Shown here one piece after another: positions 59,810 through 64,000 of a DNA stretch of 64,000 nt (the first letter of the stretch is position 1; every line of letters begins with the position of its first letter). The position numbers and the translations under genes were made by a program. The notes beneath the pieces are model-generated. The model saw only the letters and a list, made by a program, of their open reading frames with translations. It had not been told where the DNA came from and ran no database searches. This DNA is from Chitinophagales bacterium (GTDB lineage: Bacteria > Bacteroidota > Bacteroidia > Chitinophagales > Chitinophagaceae): assembly GCA_020636505.1 (NCBI GenBank), contig JACJXR010000002.1, forward strand, positions 381,807-445,806, in the 5' to 3' direction.

Positions 59810-61378
59810 TTACTGTATGATGAGCTTTTGAGTAGTACTTCCTTGTTCGGTAGTTACATTAATCATGTAGAAACCTGTATGCAAGGTGCTTACATCCAAC
59901 TCCACTTTATCATTCATTTGCACATCATTACTGAATACTTTTTTACCACTCACATCTGTCAGTGTAACGGTTGCATTCTTATTGGAAGTCATGCCCCATA
60001 TAAGTGTTACCGTACTCTTTGCCGGGTTTGGGTACAAAGAGAACAACTGTTGCTCTTTACCTAAATCATTGACGCTTGACGGGACAGGAATAATAACCTT
60101 ATCACCGGTATATCTTCTGAAATCAACACCGTTATGGACAGACTGCGATGCGCTGATGTTCAATGTTGAAGTTGTTGTATTATAATTCAGTTGTTCGGGA
60201 TGAATGCTATACGGACCGTCAGGTAAATTGTCAAAATAGTAATTGCCTGTGGCATCAGTAACAGCGTATGCGACAGGGAGGTTCACAACATCCAACAAGA
60301 GTACATTCAAACCTTCCACTCCCACCTGAGACCCTTCATGTTTTATATTACCTGTGATAACACCTGAGCCTGTGGTTACTCTGCCTTGACGCATTACCAC
60401 AGAAGCATTGTTAATGGTTCCTCCCGTATGGTAATGTACTGCAGGATACGTCCAATACAATCTGTCGGTACTATACGTTGGTATATTAATCCTACCGTTT
60501 GATTTATCCATCATTTCCGCCTTCAATACGTAGGCTCCCGAAGGTTTGTTTTCAAACCTGAGCATTGTATAACCAATTTGAGATGCGGGTTCTGCGAATG
60601 AATCCACCGCCGAATACAGCTTTGATGTGGAGTCATATATTAACAGCCAAAGTTTCACACTATCATTAGGCGATATGCTATTCTTATCCGTTACAATATT
60701 GCCTGTTATCAAGTTGGGCTGTTGTCCGGGGATTACGGTTACCGACACTGTGGTATCCACAGTATCTTTGGGGCAAGTTTTGATATGGTCTTTTATATCA
60801 AATACCATCCTGATATTGTACGTACCTGAATTTTTATAGGTGTGTTTATAAGTACCGATATTAGACGTACCATACGCACCGTTAGGGTCTCCCCAAGTAA
60901 CATTGTAATTGGTGATCTGATTGCAATACTTGGTAGGCACACTGTTATTGACCAATGTCACGTCGCTTCCTGATACTGAAACAGCCATTGCGGCTTTTAC
61001 TTTACTGCAATCCAAATAGCTAGGACCGTTTATATATACATAACTTGAAGCCTGTGTAATAACACAGTACATATTTATCGAATAATCGAATACTCCAACT
61101 GTAAGCTTTACGGTATATGTGCCCGAGCATGCATAAGTATGGGTCACCGGATTTGTCAATTGACTGTAGCCCGAACATATACCATCTCCCCAATTTACAG
61201 TATAATCGATACGATATCCACTACCTGTGGGCACAGTGCTCTTATCGACAAGTGTCACAGTTTGTCCATTAACGCTTGTACTTATAGATGCATTGGTTGT
61301 ATTACAAGTTGTTTGTGAATATACAGGTATATACAAACCGAGAATGGCGATGACGAGTAATAAGAAGCTTCTATTCAT
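59810..61378 (-). CDS. T9SS-exported surface protein with PKD-like domains
   Basis: A 522-residue protein with signal peptide about 1-21 (ends VYSQ). Two PKD-like beta domains occupy ~25-215: VNWGDG, CSGTYTVKLTVG and NVTWGD, NSGTYNIRMVFD are their core strands. A carboxypeptidase-regulatory-like segment (~340-405; GNIKHEGSQVGVEGLNVLLL) precedes the type A sorting domain from about residue 447 (LYPNPAKSTVTLIWG to TQKLIIQ). It should be secreted and attached to the cell surface by the T9SS. Function probably adhesive (inference). Confidence 0.85.
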   Translation of the reverse strand: MNRSFLLLVIAILGLYIPVYSQTTCNTTNASISTSVNGQTVTLVDKSTVPTGSGYRIDYTVNWGDGICSGYSQLTNPVTHTYACSGTYTVKLTVGVFDYSINMYCVITQASSYVYINGPSYLDCSKVKAAMAVSVSGSDVTLVNNSVPTKYCNQITNYNVTWGDPNGAYGTSNIGTYKHTYKNSGTYNIRMVFDIKDHIKTCPKDTVDTTVSVTVIPGQQPNLITGNIVTDKNSISPNDSVKLWLLIYDSTSKLYSAVDSFAEPASQIGYTMLRFENKPSGAYVLKAEMMDKSNGRINIPTYSTDRLYWTYPAVHYHTGGTINNASVVMRQGRVTTGSGVITGNIKHEGSQVGVEGLNVLLLDVVNLPVAYAVTDATGNYYFDNLPDGPYSIHPEQLNYNTTTSTLNISASQSVHNGVDFRRYTGDKVIIPVPSSVNDLGKEQQLFSLYPNPAKSTVTLIWGMTSNKNATVTLTDVSGKKVFSNDVQMNDKVELDVSTLHTGFYMINVTTEQGSTTQKLIIQ

Positions 61379-61483
61379 TAGGCGGGTTTTTCAATTAAAA
61401 GCAACAACCATGCCGCTTTCATCAAATATAAACATATCAATTGTCATAAATACATCATTTCGAACAGGCTGTAACCTGCAATT

Positions 61484-61509
61484 AAAAAAGCCCCGCCATA
61501 AGACGGGGC
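61484..61509 (-). terminator. intrinsic terminator of the 700-residue T9SS gene
   Basis: GCCCCG (61490-61495) pairs with CGGGGC (61504-61509), extended inward by one wobble and one pair, followed on the minus strand by six T. It lies 31 nt past the stop and is almost identical to that at 63786-63814. Confidence 0.85.
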
Positions 61510-61695
61510 CACTCGCAACTATTAAATTGTACCGGAGGTCTATTGAATGATCAGTTTTTGTGTGTTGCTTCCTTTGTCTGAGCTTACATTCACCATGTAG
61601 AAGCCTGCGTGCAATGAGCTTACATCCAACACGGTCTTATCGTTCATCTTCACGGTAGTAGTCATTACTTTTTTACCGCTGATATCTGTGATGGT
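61491..61695 (-). repeat. 205-nt near-identical repeat, copy 1 (terminator plus T9SS sorting-domain 3' end)
   Basis: Aligned by eye without gaps to 63796-64000: 192 of 205 positions agree (about 94%). It spans the terminator, the spacer, the stop codon and the last ~50 codons of the sorting domain. Copy 2 runs to the window edge, so the full length is unknown. Confidence 0.9.
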
Positions 61696-63642
61696 AATGT
61701 TGGCATCATCATCGGATGTTGTGTTCCAGCTTACTGTTACAGCATTCTTGGCAGGGTTTGGATATATCTCAACGTCTGTACTTTTTGGCAGTTGTGATAC
61801 AGATGTTGGTTTGAATACACCGGTCCCACAATCAACATCTGCAGGAATATAGAGGTCATCAACCAGAGTAAAATAAGTGTACGCATCGCTGATAGTGATG
61901 TGATGAGAAACACCTGAAAAAACTCCCGAATTATACGTGGTACTTGTAAACAACTCAGGACAATCCTGATAATAATCGTTACAGGTAGTCTCGTTAAAAT
62001 TATTCGTTTTGATAAATTTGGTCAACAGGTTCTCATTTGAACCCGGTTGTGCATTATACTCTCCTATCGGCACTACCATTGCCGGTGCATGAAGAGGAGC
62101 GCTTGGGGTTCCGCCACCATAATAATAATGCGAAGTGGCGCCAAAAGTATATAACCTTGTTACATCTTCAAGCAATTCACCTCCGCCTAATGAACCGTCG
62201 AAATAGTTCATATTATTGGCTTCTGTACCCCAATCGGATAAGAATACCACGTTAGGTTGAAAATATCCCGTGTTGTACACAGAACCAAAACCCGTAGTAT
62301 GATTCCATATACCCGGGCCTTTTACACCTAACCAAGCAAGAAAAGGATTGATATTGTTAGGTGTCTGGCTGGGCGCCTGATGATTATTGGGATCAAAAAG
62401 TGTAACGCACTCTCCTACATAACCATACACATCATTCTGTTGACCCAACACCGTAACACCATTAACAAGTGCCTTATCTGCAAACGTCATATCCATGAAT
62501 TGTGTTCCCCATGATTTTGCACCACTTACACCAACAAAAGAATAGTTGGTTGTGGGGTCGTAAACAGTTAAGTCACTTTTAATATTCAGTATACCCCATG
62601 TTTTCCTGGAAGGGTCAGAATCCACATCATCAAAAGCATTAACCAAGATACTATATCCTCCTTCTTGCTCTACTTCATCAGGATATACGCTACGCATATC
62701 TACACCGTATGCACCTAGGCTACGTAATGGCTGTGGTGAGTAAGCCCATGCAGTCGGCAAAAAACCATCAAGAAGCAACGGCGTACCGGAAGGCCTGACT
62801 GTCATTGCCAATATGCCGCATATATATCCTGTGCCATATCCGTTTACCGAACCTGTAACCAATAGCGGAAAATCAGGAACCATACCCGGCCCCACACTGG
62901 GGCTTATCCTCAATGCCATATCAAAATCCCCTAAAGTAAGGTAGCTATTATGAGTATTCCAGAAAGTGTAATTAGTTGTTACTGGAGTTGAATTCACTTC
63001 GCATTTCATGATCATACCGATTTTATCAGAGCTTTCCTGAGGACTGTTACCGAACTCTGTATTTTCAGCAGCGTAACCACATATAAACAAGCCGTCACCC
63101 ATATATAGCGAGTGAGTGGGATAAAGATTACGGTGCGTAACCATTGTCGGAGCAGAAGTTATATGCAATGCAGGATTCACAGGTAGGTCATTACCTGCCT
63201 GATCCACACCTGCCACATAAATGTAATCATACTCGGAACCGGACGAAATATGACGTGCCTGCATGGTGATCCAGAACTTATTTGCACTTTCCACAGTAAT
63301 GTCTACAACACGAAATTGTTCATCCTCTGTAGTACTGTATGATATCCTTGAATTCAATATAACACCATTCTCATTCAGATGCATAAAGTGCCAGCCTACT
63401 CTACCATTCTCATATACAGTACCTGCTGCAACATACTCGATCAGTGTGCCTCCGACCCCTGTACCCGGAATTTCTTCAAGACTATACCCTCGATGATTCT
63501 CTTCCCATAAGTGGGTTTTAACAGTACCGAATGAAGTATTGCTTACTCCTAATAAAATCAGAAAAATTGCTAAACGTGACGCGTTTTTAAGGGTATGACA
63601 GACAGGCGATGTCTCCCTTAATAGGTTTTTTAGTAGGTTCAT
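61540..63642 (-). CDS. T9SS-exported protein, unknown N-terminal region
   Basis: A 700-residue protein. The N-terminus has a ~20-residue polar extension before a hydrophobic core (LAIFLILLGVSNTSFG), so the signal peptide ends near residue 43. The body (~45-620) is beta-rich and acidic without a domain I recognise; segments such as YSLEEIPGTGVGGTLIEY and GFFICGYAAE-like strands suggest a propeller-like or delayed-repeat fold (inference). The type A sorting domain begins near residue 625 (VEIYPNPAKNAVTVSWN) and ends TQKLIIQ. It should be surface-attached or released by the T9SS. Its 3' end and terminator are copied in the next gene. Confidence 0.8.
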   Translation of the reverse strand: MNLLKNLLRETSPVCHTLKNASRLAIFLILLGVSNTSFGTVKTHLWEENHRGYSLEEIPGTGVGGTLIEYVAAGTVYENGRVGWHFMHLNENGVILNSRISYSTTEDEQFRVVDITVESANKFWITMQARHISSGSEYDYIYVAGVDQAGNDLPVNPALHITSAPTMVTHRNLYPTHSLYMGDGLFICGYAAENTEFGNSPQESSDKIGMIMKCEVNSTPVTTNYTFWNTHNSYLTLGDFDMALRISPSVGPGMVPDFPLLVTGSVNGYGTGYICGILAMTVRPSGTPLLLDGFLPTAWAYSPQPLRSLGAYGVDMRSVYPDEVEQEGGYSILVNAFDDVDSDPSRKTWGILNIKSDLTVYDPTTNYSFVGVSGAKSWGTQFMDMTFADKALVNGVTVLGQQNDVYGYVGECVTLFDPNNHQAPSQTPNNINPFLAWLGVKGPGIWNHTTGFGSVYNTGYFQPNVVFLSDWGTEANNMNYFDGSLGGGELLEDVTRLYTFGATSHYYYGGGTPSAPLHAPAMVVPIGEYNAQPGSNENLLTKFIKTNNFNETTCNDYYQDCPELFTSTTYNSGVFSGVSHHITISDAYTYFTLVDDLYIPADVDCGTGVFKPTSVSQLPKSTDVEIYPNPAKNAVTVSWNTTSDDDANITITDISGKKVMTTTVKMNDKTVLDVSSLHAGFYMVNVSSDKGSNTQKLIIQ

Positions 63643-63785
63643 TATATAGGTTATTTAGTGACAGTTTTGCGGTTCATACGTCAGTGATAGTACGAAGCAT
63701 TATAAATATAGCATTATAATCAATACAAACTGTCATGACTCAGGAACTATATAACCCCCAAAACATCAGTACATACCGGTACGAT

Positions 63786-63814
63786 AAAAAAAAAGCCCCG
63801 CCATAAGACGGGGC
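63786..63814 (-). terminator. intrinsic terminator of the last T9SS gene
   Basis: GCCCCG (63795-63800) pairs with CGGGGC (63809-63814), followed on the minus strand by nine T (63786-63794). Confidence 0.85.
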
Positions 63815-64000
63815 TACTCGCAACTATTAAATTGAACCAGAGGTCTATTGAATGATCAGTTTTTGTGTGTTGCTTCCTTTGTCTGAGCTTACGTTCATCA
63901 TGTAGAAGCCTGTGTGCAATGAGCTTACATCCAACACCGTTTTACCGTTCATCTTCACAGTAGTGGTCATTACTTTTTTACCACTGATGTCTGTGATGGT
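63796..64000 (-). repeat. 205-nt near-identical repeat, copy 2
   Basis: Counterpart of 61491-61695, 13 mismatches, no gaps, running to the window edge. Confidence 0.9.
63845..64000 (-). CDS. T9SS sorting-domain protein, C-terminal end only
   Basis: The last 51 codons of a gene whose body lies beyond the window: TITDISGKKVMTTTVKMNGK, then TVLDVSSLHTGFYMMNVSSD, then KGSNTQKLIIQ and TAG. This is a type A sorting domain nearly identical to that of the 700-residue neighbour. The exported cargo cannot be seen. Confidence 0.85.
   Translation of the reverse strand, partial: TITDISGKKVMTTTVKMNGKTVLDVSSLHTGFYMMNVSSDKGSNTQKLIIQ

Overview
The window looks like a chromosomal segment of a Bacteroidota bacterium, most plausibly of the Chitinophagales/Chitinophagaceae (inference from gene content; no rRNA is present to settle it). 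Support comes from type IX secretion (T9SS) C-terminal sorting domains on four proteins, a TonB-dependent receptor with a carboxypeptidase-regulatory-like N-terminus, many Bacteroidota-type lipoproteins, families largely confined to the phylum (DUF2911, DUF4199, DUF2851, DUF5362), a short AMP nucleosidase, and promoter elements fitting the phylum's TTG / TAnnTTTG consensus. Base composition is about 40-45% GC except for one AT-rich islet. No tRNA, rRNA, CRISPR array, insertion sequence or prophage was seen.

Layout. 1-9.6 kb: the end of a GT39-type glycosyltransferase, a small membrane protein, proS, a Gly/Tyr- then Ser/Arg-rich secreted protein, a FadL/PorV-like outer-membrane protein, an integral membrane protein, and parE followed after 3 nt by a subclass B1 metallo-beta-lactamase. 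9.7-16.3 kb: small conserved genes, a LOG-family protein, a DUF47/PhoU-like protein, a fatty-acid desaturase and a T9SS-exported M28 peptidase. 16.3-25.4 kb is almost entirely on the minus strand: an overlapping operon (outer-membrane protein, S41 lipoprotein, TonB-dependent receptor), lipA, a secreted protein, and a thiamine-binding protein/pyrF/DUF2851 operon, with osmC opposing it.

25.5-32.1 kb: a DUF2911 protein, then a likely operon of a PIG-L deacetylase, three lipoproteins, a 35-residue membrane peptide and a sodium:solute symporter. The third lipoprotein appears to be a chimera that took its 5' end from the 35-residue peptide gene. 32.1-32.5 kb is noncoding with two hairpins. 32.9-34.6 kb is the AT-rich islet: a DndC-like PAPS-reductase-family protein overlapped by a four-helix membrane protein gene. 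This is the best candidate for an undescribed (possibly defence) system here.

34.7-51.6 kb: a peroxiredoxin-like protein, a class C beta-lactamase-fold hydrolase, a K+ channel, a VOC/DUF4199/membrane-anchored LuxR-type cluster divergent from a LytS-type histidine kinase, a first uvrA, a Ca2+/Na+ antiporter, a double-ATPase ABC protein with AMP nucleosidase, a stand-alone HsdR-N domain protein, a CtpA-type protease and a sugar-kinase-like ATPase. 51.7-64 kb: an OmpA-family protein, a polyprenyl diphosphate synthase, a second uvrA with nearly the same promoter and leader as the first, four small secreted or cytosolic proteins, and a run of T9SS cargo genes whose 3' ends plus terminators are about 94% identical between two neighbours.

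A recurring architecture is back-to-back convergent genes whose 3' ends overlap or abut, with no room for a terminator, beside clear hairpin terminators elsewhere.
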